Part shown: one piece after another, positions 22,562-34,786 of the stretch
Layout of the letters: each line of letters opens with the position of its first letter
Numbering within the stretch: the stretch's first letter is position 1
NCBI GenBank assembly: GCA_035771165.1
Contig: JAWNZC010000351.1
Span: forward strand, 10,120,001-10,184,000
DNA length: 64,000 bases
Direction: 5' to 3'
DNA from: Paragorgia papillata
Taxonomy: Eukaryota; Cnidaria; Anthozoa; Scleralcyonacea; Coralliidae
The notes under the pieces: generated by a model
Database searches by the model: none
What the model saw: the letters and a program-made list of their open reading frames with translations, nothing else
Told to the model about the DNA's origin: nothing
Position numbers and translations under genes: made by a program

Positions 22562-23703
22562 ATTACTTAAAGCATTCAAACCGTGTGACCATCAACATAA
22601 CGTTTCCACATACCTGGTTTTAACGGAGCAGTTGCAAGAGCCTTCCGTTCTCAAACTCCTCCATATATATAGTCTAACGAGAGAGTATATCCACGACTCA
22701 ACGGGCATATTGACCAATCATAATGTTGAAATAACGTTTATTATTCTTTATTCTATTTATTGCTTAATCAAAAAGTTTTAACAAGAATAAAGTTTCTTTA
22801 AAGCCATATACTGATTAAATTAAAGAGAAAACGTACATTATTCATAAATAACTGACTTCACGGCTTCAAGATCCACACTCATTTTCACACTCAATATCAA
22901 CAAAAAGCACAGCAATTAGAATTTCAGCATGTTGGCAAGTAGTTTTCTGACTTCCTTGGTGGAAGACGCGGGGGGAGCTATTTCCAATAATTTAGTAACG
23001 CTATAAAAATCGTCTTAATATTTTTCTACGTATTTTAAAAATACACCACAGCACAGCTTAAAGTCACTAAAGTTAAACGTACCTTGACAATTATGGAGAA
23101 TTTCCAACTCGATACAATTTCCCTTAATACCATTGATATTGGACGGTTTAGTCACATAAAGATCTTTCGTCAAATTTTCAGCATCAGACTCTTCCTCATT
23201 AGGTTGACCCCCGGCTTTGGCCAACCATTGAGCAAGATGCTGTTCTTCGCCACCATGACAAGGTAGATCTCTGACTCTTTTCCAAGATTTATCAGGAGTC
23301 TTCTTGTTGTCTAGTAGATCATGCCCTTGTAAATCATTGGATGCACCCGGCTGTACATGTACTGCAATAGACGGTTCAGGCGCATGTAAACAATCCAGCG
23401 TGTTGCATATATGCGGAAAAGTCCTTTCTTCAGAGGCTGAAACAGCGGTCTTTTTGGAAACTTTATGAAGAGGCTCATCTTTAAAGGTTAGAACACTGCC
23501 TTTGTTCCACCATCTGCGAAGAGACAATTCGTTGGTAAGTGGAAGTCCGCCACTCTTCCACACGTCATCAAAGGTCTCTTCTCGGAGTGGTGAAACATTG
23601 TCAACGCTCTGCTTATTAAGATGGGCCCCTTCATCGGAGACTGTTGTTCTGAGAGATGTTTTAATTTTAAAACGTGGTTCATTAACATGGATACTCTTTA
23701 GTT

Positions 23704-25710
23704 CGACAGGACATTTGGTGTCCACAACAGTCTGACGTTCTGCGTTGGATACCGCAACAGGACAATTGGTGTCCACAACAGTCTGAAGTTCTGCGTTGGA
23801 TACAGCAACAGGACAATTGGTGTCAACAACAGTCTGAAGTGCTGCGTTGGATACCGCGACAGGACAATTGGTGTCAACAACAGTCTGAAGTTCTGCGTTG
23901 GTTGGCGCGACAGGACAGTTGGTGTCAACAACAGGCTGGAGTTCTGCTTTGGATACCGCGACAGGACAATTGGTGTCAACAACTGGCTGAAGTTCTGCGT
24001 TGGTTGGCGCTACAGGACAATTGGTGTCAACAACAGGCTGGAGTTCTGCGTTGGATACCGCGACAGGACAATTGGTGTCAACAACAGGCTGGAGTTCTGC
24101 GTTGTTTAACGCAACACGACAATTGGTGTCCACTTCAGGCTGGAGTTCTGCGTTGGTTAACGCAACAGGACAATTGGTGTCCACTTCAGGCTGGAGTTCT
24201 GCGTTGGGTGGCACGACAGGACAATTGGTGTCCACTTCAGGCTGGAGTTCTGCGTTGGTTAACGCAACAGGCCAATTGGTGTCCACTTCAGGCATAAGTT
24301 CTGCGTTGGATACCGCGACAGGACAATTGGTGTCAACAACAGCTGGCTGAAGTTCTGCGTTGGTTGGCGCTACAGGACAATTGGTGTCAACAACAGGCTG
24401 AAGTTCTGCGTTGGATACCGCGACAGTATAATTGGTGTCAACAACAGGCTGTAGTTCTGCGTTGGTTAACGAAACATGACAATTGGTGTCCACTTCAGGC
24501 TGGAGTTCTGCGTTGGTTAACGCAACAGGAGAATTGATGTCCACTTCAGGCTGGAGTTCTGGTTTGGTTAACGCAACAGGTCAATTGGTGTCCACTTCAG
24601 GCTGGAGTTCTGCGTTGGGTGGCACGACAGGACAATTGGTGTCCACTTCAGGCTGCCGTTCTGCGTTGGTTAACGCAAGAGGCCAATTGGTATCCACTTC
24701 AGGCATGAGTTCTACGTTCGATACCGCGACAGGACAATTGGTGTCAACAACAGCTGGCTGAAGTTCTGCGTTGGTTGGCGCTACAGGACAATTGGTGTCA
24801 ACAACAGGCTGAAGTTCTGCGTTGGATACCGCGACAGGATAATTGGTGTCAACAACAGGCTGGAGTTCTGCGTTGGTTAACGAAACATGACAATTGGTGT
24901 CCACTTCAGGCATGAGTTCTACGTTGGATACCGCGTCAGGACAATTGGTGACAACAACTGGCTGAAGTTCTGCGTTGGATACCGCGACAGGATAATTGGT
25001 GTCAACAACAGGCTGGAGTTCTGCGTTGGTTAACGAAACATGACAATTGGTGTCCACTTCAGGCTGGAGTTCTGCGTTGGTTAACGCAACAGGAGAATTG
25101 GAGTCCACTTCAGGCTGGAGTTCTGCGTTGGTTAACGCAACAGGACAATTGGTGTCCACTTCAGGCTGGAGTTTTGCGTTGGATACCGCGACAGGACAAT
25201 TGGTGTCAACAACTGGCTGAAGTTCTGCGTTGGTTGGCGCTACAGGTCAATTGGTGTTAACAGCAGGCTGAAGTTCTGCGTTGGATACCAAGACAGGATA
25301 ATTGGTGTCAACAAAAGGCTGGAGTTTCGCATTAGATACCGCGACAGGACAATTGGTGTCAACAACAGTCCGAAGTTGTGCGGTGGTTTGTGCGACAGGC
25401 CAATTGGTGTCCACTTCAGGCTGGAGTTCTGCATTGGATGTTGCAACAGGACAATTAGTGTCTACTTCAGGCTGGAGATCTGCGTTGGTTAACGCGACAG
25501 GACAATTGGTGTCCAATTCAGGCAGGAGTTCTGCGTTGGATGTCGCAAAAGGACAATTGGTGTCCACTTCAGGCTGGAGTTCTGCGTTGGGTGGCACGAC
25601 AGGACAATTGGTGTCCACTTCACGCTGGAGTTCTGCGTTGGTTAAAGCAATAGGACAATTGGTGTCCACTAAAGGCTGGAGTTCCGCGTTGGTTGGCGCA
25701 ACAGGATAAT
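23704..25710 (-). repeat. 51-bp coding minisatellite, copy B (about 39 units)
   Basis: Shortest array of the four. It contains two 3-bp AGC insertions giving PAVVDTN (near 24343 and 24752) at matching places in two neighbouring blocks, evidence for local block duplication of roughly 408 bp. Confidence 0.9.
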
Positions 25711-27127
25711 TAATGGTGTCCTCACCAGGATGAAGATCTTTATTTGTCAGTTTAATATGACTATTATTAACCGCATCAGGTTGAAGATCGTCTTTTGTCA
25801 CTTTGACAGGTCTATTGTTATACCTATTAGGCTGGAAATCCTGTTCGTTCAGCAAATAATCATCAAAGATATTGTTTTCCATCTCTATAGTGTGAAAGAA
25901 TAGTATTAATGACATGCTTCATAATGCATAATATATACTATTTCCCCAGGGTGGGGACTTCGCCACAAATATTTGGCCCCACCGCGAGGCATTTCACCTG
26001 GCGCATTTTTTATCCCCAGCGCAGGAAATTAGCGCCCGCGAGGGGTGGGGGTTGGGGGGGGGGGCACGCTTGGACTTGGCTTTTAGATAATTATTAGATA
26101 AACAATTTTAGAGTTTCTACATTTTGATTGATTCACTGAGTTGTGATTATAATTTATAATTTTTAACACAGAAGTCAAAATGTTTGAGGTAGAAACTTGT
26201 TTTTTAATTATTTTATCGATGATTAAAACTTGCTTGTAAAGTCTGCTAAAAGCTATAACAAATTAGGTCAAATGGCAACCGGGATTTGGAGACAATTGCT
26301 GATGATTGCAAGAGTAAATAAAATCCCCCTGATAATACTAATATAGAGGGCAAAATTACCAATATAGATTCGCCAACGAGGACTTTTTTGTATTAAAATT
26401 CAGAAGTCAGAACAAAAAACCATAAAACTCGAAAATTGAGAAATGCAAAATTACTTGCATGTGATTGGTTACTTGTACTTACATGTGATTGGTGGATTTG
26501 TTGCATAGCAACAGTGAACAACATCTGACTTATTTTTCAATTAGGTTTTTATCTTTTTTGTTGACTTTGGACTAATTTAAACTATGGAAAGACTTTAAAC
26601 TTTTAGTAAATACACTGGAAACTTTACAAACATTTGCTCAGTTGTGATAAAAAAAAAAGTCACAGTCACAGCGAAATGCAGAGCTAGGCCGCGAGGGAAA
26701 TTGGAGTGTTGCCAAGCACCGAATGAGGACTCAGTGATATTAAAGGTACATGTACATTTAAAACAATTTTCTGGATATAACATAGCTCTTGTATAACTTT
26801 GCGCTTTATATAATTAACAAGTAATTACATGGTTCGTCGTAAAATCAAGATTTAGTTTTACCTGTGTTTTCATGGCTTCCGAATTGGAAGAAATTGCTTT
26901 CGTCGCAAAAAAATTTAAATGCATGTGAAAATATACCTAATATACTAAAGTCTAATCGCGGTGATAAATTACTTTAAAATAAAACAAATAAAAATTGAAA
27001 TCCGATATAAACAAACATTTCAAAGAATCCCAGTCTGTAAATGCTTTCAAGTGAGACCGTCGGTGATAATTTGTTTATATATGTAAATTGTACTTTTATA
27101 AAATCTTATTGTTTTTTAAGTATTTAC

Positions 27128-27371
27128 CTTGCTTCTGGTTACTTTGCAGATAAGCTAAGCCATTACGAAACAGTTCCTCTTGTGTTCTACCATAAACTAC
27201 ACGCAATTTTACATCCGCGATAAAGTTATCAACATAATGATTTCCTTCTACTCCGTGCCTTGCTCTTTCCAAACTTTTTAAAAATCGGATGTCTTCAACT
27301 AGATTCCACGAAATCATCTTATATTCCTCGTGAATCCAATGAGTTGTGTTTGTAACCTTGAGATGTTTCAT
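27128..27371 (-). CDS. Putative coding exon 1, copy B
   Basis: 244 bp, start MKHLKV as in copy D rather than MKNLKV as in A and C; donor CAAG|GTAAAT intact. Linked exon 2 is broken, so this exon probably belongs to a pseudogene. Confidence 0.5.
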
Positions 27372-27466
27372 TTTCGCAACAAAAACTTTAAAAAATTTAA
27401 TTTAAACTGCTGCACCAAAACGTACGTACAGTCGCAATTTCACTCAATTACGACAAGCATTGATTA

Positions 27467-27474
27467 TGACGTCA
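27467..27474. promoter_or_regulatory. CRE-like palindrome, copy B
   Basis: Same TGACGTCA site, 96 bp upstream of exon 1 of the copy B pseudogene. Confidence 0.4.
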
Positions 27475-28090
27475 CGTCCATTGTTCGTGTCGTAATAATT
27501 AGTAGGAAGAACAAAGGATCATGGATTTTTCATTAGCACTATTCATTACGTCATAAAATTTGCAACGGAACTGCACGAGCGCGAATTGCGGGCTGCTCTG
27601 ATTCTATCAGCGGTTACAGTTTTCATGCCATCTGCGACGCACCGAATATTTTGCGCAATTTAAATTACAAAATCAGACTGATCAACTATGGGACTTCTTC
27701 CACTAACTTATTTCCTTTTCTTTTATTTTGCTGCCTTTAAAAATATCTGTGTACCGAACGCATGTAGTGTATAAGTAAAGTCTTAAGACTGAAAAGTAAA
27801 TAATATATCCAATCAAAGTTGCATCTTTTATGTTCCTACTTAATCAGTTTAACAAAATAAAACATAAAGCTTCACTCAACAGAGATTCTCCGATATGGCG
27901 GGGAAATGGGTATTTTTTTTTATATAGTAGCGACTTCTAACCGCCACATTCTTTTTTCCATTCTTTTTTCACGAGAAAATTGAATTTTATGACTAAAACC
28001 TGGAGTTGTCCAAGAACATTTTGATAAAATATGAAGTGAACATTATTTCCATTAAAGTTCCTGCAAGAAGACTAGATTGATGTTAGACTC

Positions 28091-28139
28091 TTGAACAGTT
28101 GTTCTCCAAATACGTCAAAATGTTTTACTCATATCACCT
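28091..28139. other. Inverted 49-bp segment at a 4-kb deletion scar, unit B
   Basis: Reads as the reverse complement of AGGTGATACGAGTAAAAC through GGAGAACAACTGTTCAA of unit A (about 10945-10990). It is followed directly by AAAGTGTTGTTCCTC, which in unit A lies near 14985. Confidence 0.8.
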
Positions 28140-28140
28140 A

Positions 28141-28285
28141 AAGTGTTGTTCCTCTGGAAATAACAGGTGCCACCAAAATGTCAAATATTTTCATCAAATC
28201 ACAAAACAGCTCCCAATCTGCATTTTCCTCCAGTATTAAATCATGAATGATAAGAGGTAAAAGCCTACAAAGACACCACATTTGT
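28141..28285 (-). pseudogene. CACTA-like transposase exon, truncated, unit B
   Basis: Only the 5' half of the exon seen at 14892-15128 remains, from the acceptor side through the GATKMSNIF-frame region; the HHF.VHYP half was removed by the 4-kb deletion. Confidence 0.45.
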
Positions 28286-28584
28286 GATGCTAAAAAAATA
28301 TATGTTATACACTAGAATTAGTAATGGTAAGCTAACAGCCAAATCTGTACCATACATAATAGTTTTATATAATTATAATATATAAATATAATTATAATTT
28401 AAATTTAAATTAACCCTTTCACTCCAACAACAACAACAACATTGAAGGTGTCATAAAACCATTAGACCTAGATCAATGTTATATATCTGCCTCAGCTTTG
28501 GGTAGTTTTGGCTTTCTGCTCTAATTCAGGACCTTGTTATGCTCAGCCTAACCAATATACAGGCAATTAGAAATAATCAACCAG

Positions 28585-29105
28585 TATTATCATTCATTTC
28601 GTTTCTATCCTGCATTCTGATTGGTTAATTCACCTGCAAATAAGTGAGTGCAAATAATGTTATGAGCATGTGCACTAGCAATGGCGCTGCTTGACTGCAA
28701 ATCATTTTCGTAAACATGGCGGCTAGTTCTTCAGGTATCCGAGGAAATAATCGAGAGTATTTAGAAGCGTTCATAACGACAATGTACTTCAGAAAAGAAA
28801 TAGTTAAAAGGAAGATTTAGTGAGATAAAAAGCAACACTCGTGCCAAAAAAAGTAAGTTTTACGAAGATTTTAGTACGCCGAAGACACAGAGAAGAGTGG
28901 CGATCTCTAACTTCGGGCATTTTAGATTTTTAACTATTTTATGAATGATAAATCAATTATTGAACTCATCTATCGCAAATATCATCATTTGTCAGTGTCT
29001 CGCTACCAGTTATTTGCCTCTGCCTTCGGCATTGGCAAATAACTAGTAGCTCGCCACTGACAAATCATGATATTTTGCTCAGACTCGTCCAATAATTGAT
29101 AATTA
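28585..29105. mobile_element. Copy-specific insertion with GCCTTCGGC palindrome, unit B
   Basis: Absent at the equivalent place in A (near 15430) and C (near 48965). It holds an ATG with a 34-codon frame (MAASSSGIRGNN at 28716) and ends in a long palindrome (28954-29098, arms of about 66 bp) centred on GCCTTCGGC at 29022. It probably belongs to the same element type as the unit C and D insertions. Confidence 0.6.
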
Positions 29106-29135
29106 CTCATTGGCGCATATGGCGATCATTGACAT

Positions 29136-29515
29136 TAACATTTCTAATTGAGCCAGGTGGATTACCTTCAGATATCATGCATGATATGCTGGAGGGAGTC
29201 TTTCCTCTTCATGTTAAAGCTATGCTGAGAAAGTTTGTTGTGGAGGACAAATTAATAGCCTACACTCCTACAGTAGTTTCTAAGCCTTTCGTTTCCGCCA
29301 TGAGCTTGGCCGCGTAGTCGGTTTGGGTTCTTGGGTCGGGAAGACCGAAACGTGTCAACCGAGGAAGGCCTAGAAACTAGGCTAGAGGACAAATACTTTA
29401 CTTTGGAAGACCTAAATAAGCGACTGGCCAGCTCTCCGTGGTGTCATCGATTCTTCGAACAAACCCTACAACATGAAAGTATTTTGAGGAGTTTAAGGGA
29501 GACTGATTCCTAATC
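29136..29515 (+). pseudogene. CACTA-like transposase fragment, unit B
   Basis: The plus strand reads GGLPSDIMHDMLEGV, HVKAMLRKFVVEDKLIAYTP, then a stop, and in a nearby frame KYFTLEDLNKRLASSPWCH. This is the best preserved version of the fragment, but it is still broken by a stop near 29317 and a frame change. Confidence 0.5.
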
Positions 29516-30483
29516 CCATAGACGGAAGCCGATTCTGGATCAGTGTCAACTAATTCTGCATGTCTATCATACAGTTTCTCTTGTTCGCATTGTAAATTCT
29601 TCCTCTGTAAACTAAAAATTGCTTATAGTTTAGTAAAAGTTTTGCATAAATAGAATCAATAAGAATAGATGATATTGTATTAATATAACAGAGACGCGGC
29701 GAACTTCAAAGCGGTTAACAATGAGCTACAATTTAGGTTGAGGGTGGAAAATATGCATGGTGACAATCTTTTGTTATACGTTCATTAATATTTATAAAGC
29801 AACGCTGCTATTGGTTGATTGCTTCATTATACGTGAACAAAAACCTAGAACAAAGATTTCGGCCGCGTTTCCAGAAAATTTATTTCTATGGACTATATAG
29901 CTAGTGACTCGATCGTGCTAGCAAGGAAGGATCCTGGAATAACAAGTTGAGGTGTACGTCGAATCGGATAGACTTGGATCAAGTCTGTCTCTCGACCGGC
30001 CCTGATCCACTACGAGTCGGAATAACCTTCGGAACTTATAATCCGAGAGTTTGCCTAAACTGTCAATCCAAATCCGATCCGAAACCATAAAATCGTAGTC
30101 CGATCCGAAAACAGCTGCTCAAATGCGATGCGAAAAAACTTTCGAAAAAGAAAACCAATGGCAAATAATTTAATAAGAGAACTGATAAAACTGCGTTAAT
30201 ATATTGTGCAATGTCCATACAATACTAGTGAAGTTGTTAATTTTATGACAAAAGCGAATTTGGTGCGGGTAAAAAAGTACAATTCGGATCCGATCCGAGA
30301 AAAAAGGAACAAAATCCGACCCGAGAAAAAAAGGAACAAAATCCGATCCGAACGTATAAAAGTTTAGTTCAAATTGGATTCGCACACCTCTAATAAGGCA
30401 ATTATTTTCTAGTGTTCAGCACTTGATTTTCTGCGAGAAAGTAACTTAGCGCCCTTAAAGTAAGTAGGTTTTGAGTGGTAATA
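29516..30483. other. Non-coding stretch with CCGATCCGA motifs, unit B
   Basis: Collinear with 15836-16827 of unit A. Contains the same CCGATCCGAA motif field and a TGCA insertion at 29754. No gene is seen. Confidence 0.5.
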
Positions 30484-30601
30484 CCCAAGTGTTTTGCGCA
30501 CTAATTTATAACCCTACTCCCCCAACCCTAACCATAGTACCACCGTCCAACTGCACCCAACCCTAATATTATATGCCATCTTGCTATGCAAAACACTTGG
30601 G
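30484..30601. mobile_element. Small MITE, unit B
   Basis: Same MITE as at 16828; the right flank continues uninterrupted into the ATAACCC sequence, giving the empty site for the unit A insertion. Confidence 0.6.
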
Positions 30602-30696
30602 CATATAACCCAAAAAGTTCTAGGTTCAGTTTGAGCGCTGTTGACTTTGTTATAGACTGCGAAAGAGAAATTTAAAGAATTTAGTTCTTTATACTG

Positions 30697-30797
30697 AAAT
30701 AAGTTTTCAGGAAACACCACGTAAAATATTTATTTGCTTAGCAAATAAATATTTTAGCAAATAAATATTTTATGTGGTGTTTTCACAAAACTTATTT
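30697..30797. repeat. Palindrome with ACGTGG arms, unit B
   Basis: Same hairpin as in unit A. Confidence 0.65.
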
Positions 30798-31387
30798 ATA
30801 TTACATTATCGTCATGAAAACTTTCAAATAATTAATTTAGTGCTTATATAAACCCAAATACGATATTGCGATACTTAGCAGCGCTTATACATTCTGAGTT
30901 CGTACTGATTTGGATTCTGAGTGCATCTGTCTTTGCAATTGTGTATCGAAAATGTATCGCTTTTCTGCCAGTTATTGCGGTGCCCTGACGAGTTGCCGCT
31001 CCATTGAGCAGCGGCTAGTTCGTTAGGTAGTTTAGCGTTGCCGTCCTCCACATGCAGGCAACTCTGCTGCTATACTCAGAACTGTGGACTTTCAACTGTA
31101 CAGGAAATATTTTAGTCGAGATCAGAATTGTGGCTTTTCAACTGTACGGGTCTCTCTCCTCCGCAGAGGCTTTGCCAGGTATAGTGTACGCGCCGGGCGA
31201 TGTTTTGGTCGAGATCTTTATGTTGGCCGAGCATGAAAGGGAGCGGAAGGGATTGGGCGCACTAAAGTGGGCTAAAATTTAAAGATCTCGACCAAAACAT
31301 CACCCGTACATTGAAAAGCCACAATTCTGATCTCGACTAAAGTTACATGCGGAATGCTTAATGCTTTTCTTCACAAACATGATGTCG

Positions 31388-31708
31388 TCAAAAAGCCGCC
31401 AAATCCCTAAAAACATCGCTTGTCACGTTTCTGTGTCCGTGGCATACCCAGAGCTGTAGATTTTCAACTGTACAGGCAGATACAATTGTGGTGCCAGCAG
31501 CTAGCTCGTCAGTCAGTTTTATAATTTTGTTTGTAAGTTTGTGCAGAATTGATAGCCACAGCCACACAAACGTCCTTGGGCTCTGGTATTGTCGCCTTGA
31601 GAATGGAAGCGCGCGACGTTTTTGACGCGAGGGATATTGGCGGCTTTTCCACGATCTCCGTGAAGCGAACTTGCGTTGCAAGTTGAAGAAAAATGTTGGT
31701 CGTATCAC
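31388..31708 (-). other. Unassigned minus-strand open frame, unit B
   Basis: Shares RRQYQSPRTFVWLWLSILHK and ACTVENLQLWVCHGHRN with the longer frame of unit C (51459-51103), then diverges after a deletion. I do not recognise it. Confidence 0.25.
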
Positions 31709-31950
31709 CTCACCTTAAAGTCGCAAATAACTACAACAATGACAACATTACTTACATTTTATTCAACGAACTGTACCGCATTCAAAGCAACACGATAAAT
31801 TCCTATAAATTAGTCTTTTAATGCTATAACCTATATATACAGTTTTAGATACTATAGGACATAAAAAACAAATAGTATAAACTGTATGCTCCGTATACAG
31901 TTCTTGTACAGTTTCGAGGTGCATAAATTTTCTTTGTTTTACGGCATTAG

Positions 31951-32886
31951 GAATACGAAGAAAAAATTAAGACGTCAGGACGAGTGAAGCAGACCATCGA
32001 TATTGATATAAAATATGCCCCATGCAGGTGATAAACTCCAAGATTCAAGAGGAGGACGCCGAGGTCGGGGAGGAGGGCCCCGAGGTGACCGGGGTGGAGG
32101 TGGTGAACGTCGTGGTGCATGGTGGTGGTGGAGAGATGCGTGGAGGGAGAGGGGGGAGGCTTTGGTAGCCGAGAAAGAGGTGGCTTTGGTGACAGAGGTG
32201 GTTTTGGTGACAGAGGTCGTTTTGGCGACAGAGGTGGTTTTGGTGATAGAGGTGGTTTTGGTGACACAGGTGGTTTTGGTGATAGAGGTGGTTTTGGCGA
32301 CAGAGGTAGTTTTGGTGACAGAGGTGGCTTTGTTGACATGCAGAGGTGGCTTTGGTGACAGAGCTGGTTTTGATGACAGAGCTGGTTTTGGTGACAGAGG
32401 TAGTTTTGGTGACAGAGGTGGTTTTGGTGACAGAGGTGGTTTTGGTGACAGAGGTGGCTTTGGTGACAAACGTGGTTTTGGTGACAGAGGTGGTTTTGGT
32501 GATAGAGGTGGTTTTGGTGACATGCAGAGGTGGCTTTGGTGACAGAGCTGGTTTTGATGACAGAGGTGGTTTTGGTGACAGAGTTGGTGACAGAGGTGGT
32601 TTTGGCGATATAAGTGGCTTTGGTGATAGAGGTGGTTTTGGTGACATGCAGAGGTGGCTTTGGTGACAGAGGTGTTTTTGGTGATATAGGTGGTTTTGGC
32701 GATAGAGGTGGCTTTGGCGACAGAGGTGTTTTTGGTGATATAAGTGGTTTTGGCGATAGAGGTGGCTTTGGTGATAGACGCTGTGATGGTGGGCGAGGTG
32801 GATTTGGCCAAAACGGTGACAATGGAGTGTAAATTGATTACAATGAGCTTAATTTTGACACAGACGAATTCCCAACTTTGGTTTAA
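31951..32886 (+). pseudogene. SERBP1/HABP4-like RGG terminal exon, unit B
   Basis: Same exon with about 30 tandem 18-bp units encoding GFGDRG, ending in RGGFGQNGDNG and, past a stop and in the same frame, IDYNELNFDTDEFPTLV. A TGCA insertion at 32023-32026 shifts frame to an early TGA, and three further TGCA insertions (32339, 32523, 32647) break the repeat frame. I therefore call it a pseudogene. If the parent gene is elsewhere, its product would be an arginine-methylation-prone RNA-binding tail. Confidence 0.45.
32035..32800 (+). repeat. 18-bp GGTGACAGAGGTGGTTTT tandem array, unit B
   Basis: Tandem 18-bp units encoding GDRGGF with variants (GATAGAGG, GACATGCAGAGG). The equivalent array in unit C is at about 51975-52460 and in A it is reduced to one or two units, so copy number varies strongly between paralogous units. 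Confidence 0.85.
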
Positions 32887-33357
32887 ACAATAGTTTTAAT
32901 CCTGGGACATAATCCACTTTTCTGAGCAAATGGACTCTTTGATAACAGAAGAAACTTTGGGAGCGTTGTTTCAAAAGGCGTGTGGCGTTCGTTGATGTCT
33001 CTTACGCAGTGTTCCTGTAGTGTTTCACCGAAGTTGTAGAATTTTACTTGTGTAAGAAATTGTTCCCATTTTTGTCCAGTTGAATAATTGTGTATGTAAT
33101 GTAGAACATCTTTGCAAGGGAACATTTTGTAGAAGCCGTATACCAAAATTTCCCTGGACGGAATGAAAGAATTTGAAATACTCTAGTGTGTTATGGACCA
33201 AAGTGAATGTCAGAATAGTCCACTTGTATAAAATATATTGACCAGTAACTGGATAAAACAGGATCATAAAAACACAAGTATGCTTGTCTCTTAATTTATG
33301 TAGAATCCACTTTACGTTTGATTTAATGTCACGTAACATGCGCTCAAAACTATTGAT

Positions 33358-33690
33358 CGTATCTCATTTTTAGTTCAAATTTCACGCGGTTTTCTTTGTT
33401 ATTCACAAGTCTTTATGTCCCATATTATCAATGCACGGTCTTTATCTGTATAAAGCCCAGGAAGTATTCTTGGTTTTCATCTGACGTCACGGCGGCCATG
33501 TTGGTGCACAGGAACAATGAAATGGCGGCCATGTTGGTGCACAATCTTTATCCTATGGGAATTTAACTCAAATTCAAATATTTTTTATTGTTTCACCACC
33601 CCAACGGGGCCAGCGATCACGTGAGTGAAAACTGAGAGTACAGATAAAGACAAAACCTTGTGAAATTTGAACGAAATACGCGCCTTGGGA
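33358..33690. mobile_element. Second, truncated MITE with foldback flanks, unit B
   Basis: Holds the right half of the MITE (GGCGGCCATGTTGGTGCAC twice, then CCCCAACGGGGCCAGCGATC). It is surrounded by a longer inverted pair (TAGTTCAAATTTCAC and GTGAAATTTGAAC). A near-identical copy is in unit C at about 53040-53360; unit A has lost it. Confidence 0.55.
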
Positions 33691-33744
33691 AGTATGACTT
33701 AATGCCTCGGTTGTCGGTAATTAACTTATACATAATTATAGAAT

Positions 33745-34294
33745 GGATCGTTTTCACTCACGTGATCGGTGGCCCCATTGGGGTGGTGAAACAATACGAC
33801 ATTTTTGAATAAGAATAGAGCTAAATTCCCATAGGATAAAGATGGTACACCAATATGGCCGCCATTTCATTGTTTCGGTAATCAATTTATATGGCCGCCG
33901 TGACGTCAGATGAAAACGATCTATTGTTTTATCGTTAGGTATATCGTTTGGTATGTTTCTGAACCATCGTATGAGCTACCGCTAAAATAAAGAGATTTTG
34001 AATGGTACGCTAGCTAAAAAGAAAATGTTTCAACACAAGCAATTTTTGTATTACTGTAAATATGGCAGATTCAACGTTTTTTGTTCAACATCCCCAAATG
34101 CTCGTAAAAAGTTCGTTGATTTAATCTGATGTCACGGCGGCCATATTGGTGTACCGTGTACCGAAACAATGAAATGGCGGCCATTTCAGTGTACCAACTT
34201 TATACTATGGGAATTTAGCTCTATTCTTATTTGAAGATTTTGTATTGTTTCACCACCCCAATGGGGCCAGTGATCACGTGAGTGAAAATGATCC
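33745..34294. mobile_element. MITE with GGATCRTTTTCACTC ends, unit B
   Basis: Same MITE family as at 21406, complete with both inverted ends and a TCACGTGA core near each end. Confidence 0.65.
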
Positions 34295-34594
34295 ATAAGC
34301 TACACTAAGCTAAATGCTCGAATTAGCGCTTAGCTTCAAATAAGCGTCCATGCATTCTCGAATTATCGCTTCTCCTAAAGCCCACCTTTTGTTAATAAGC
34401 GCTCCTCCCCCTATATATAAACCTCCAATAAACCAAACGCGCCCTTGCTCTCTCCTTAAACCGACCAATCACAGCAAGGCTGCTGGCTTGAGCTGAACGT
34501 TTCAACCACGGTTTTAAGTTCAGTAAAAAAATGTTCGTAAATAGAATCAATAAGATGATGTAACTGTTGTAATCGCGATGTGAATATATGTACA

Positions 34595-34786
34595 TCAGTG
34601 CTGGTTTTCGATACACAGAGTATGACTTAAAGTCGCATTTGGTTTAACGGAAAACAAAACGTCCAAAAACGGGATAGATTTGTCTTGATTTCGTAATTCC
34701 ATAGTGAATTTGATTGAAGGGTGAATGCTGTTAACGTGGTCAAGAAAATTAGTTCTCAAACTCATTAATTCATGAACCAAAAACAA
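34595..34786 (-). mobile_element. Penelope-like reverse transcriptase fragment, unit B
   Basis: The minus strand reads FLDHVNSIHPSIKFTMEL, then IPFLDVLF, then (after a frameshift at about 34612) YRKPALMYIY. This order, NSLHPNIKFT..LPFLDVLI..VYRKPTHT, is characteristic of Penelope-like and related reverse transcriptases (family knowledge). Only about 65 residues survive. Confidence 0.65.

Larger units (their letters stand above)
23083..27371 (-). pseudogene. 17-residue repeat protein, copy B (pseudogene)
   Basis: Exon 1 (27371-27128) and exon 2 (25884-23083) align with copies A and C and keep both splice sites. Exon 2 stays in one frame for 933 codons but has TGA codons at 25249-25247 and 24583-24581, each replacing the Cys of a TNCPV repeat. 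Exon 3 and most of intron 2 are gone: a 472-bp segment, equivalent to 3145-3616 of unit A, is missing between 22958 and 22959, with one side exactly at the exon 3 stop codon. The start in exon 2 reads MENN rather than MGNN. About 39 repeats remain. It is probably non-functional, though a truncated or read-through product cannot be excluded. Confidence 0.65.

Noticed and set aside
22426..22623. Plus-strand frame KYSTSDFTGITKPSCIKKARLF at the unit start
   Set aside because: It runs through both arms of a hairpin, is frameshifted in A, and has no flanking support.
28981..29090. Possible CRISPR-like or tRNA-like structure at the unit B palindrome
   Set aside because: It is a single long inverted repeat, not spaced direct repeats, and lacks tRNA box A/B and cloverleaf spacing.
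31947..32822. Minus-strand Pro/Ser/Lys-rich frames ([12 protein letters not shown], 291 and 278 codons)
   Set aside because: They are antisense shadows of the FGDRGG-coding array; two minus frames are open at once and neither has a conserved end outside the repeat.
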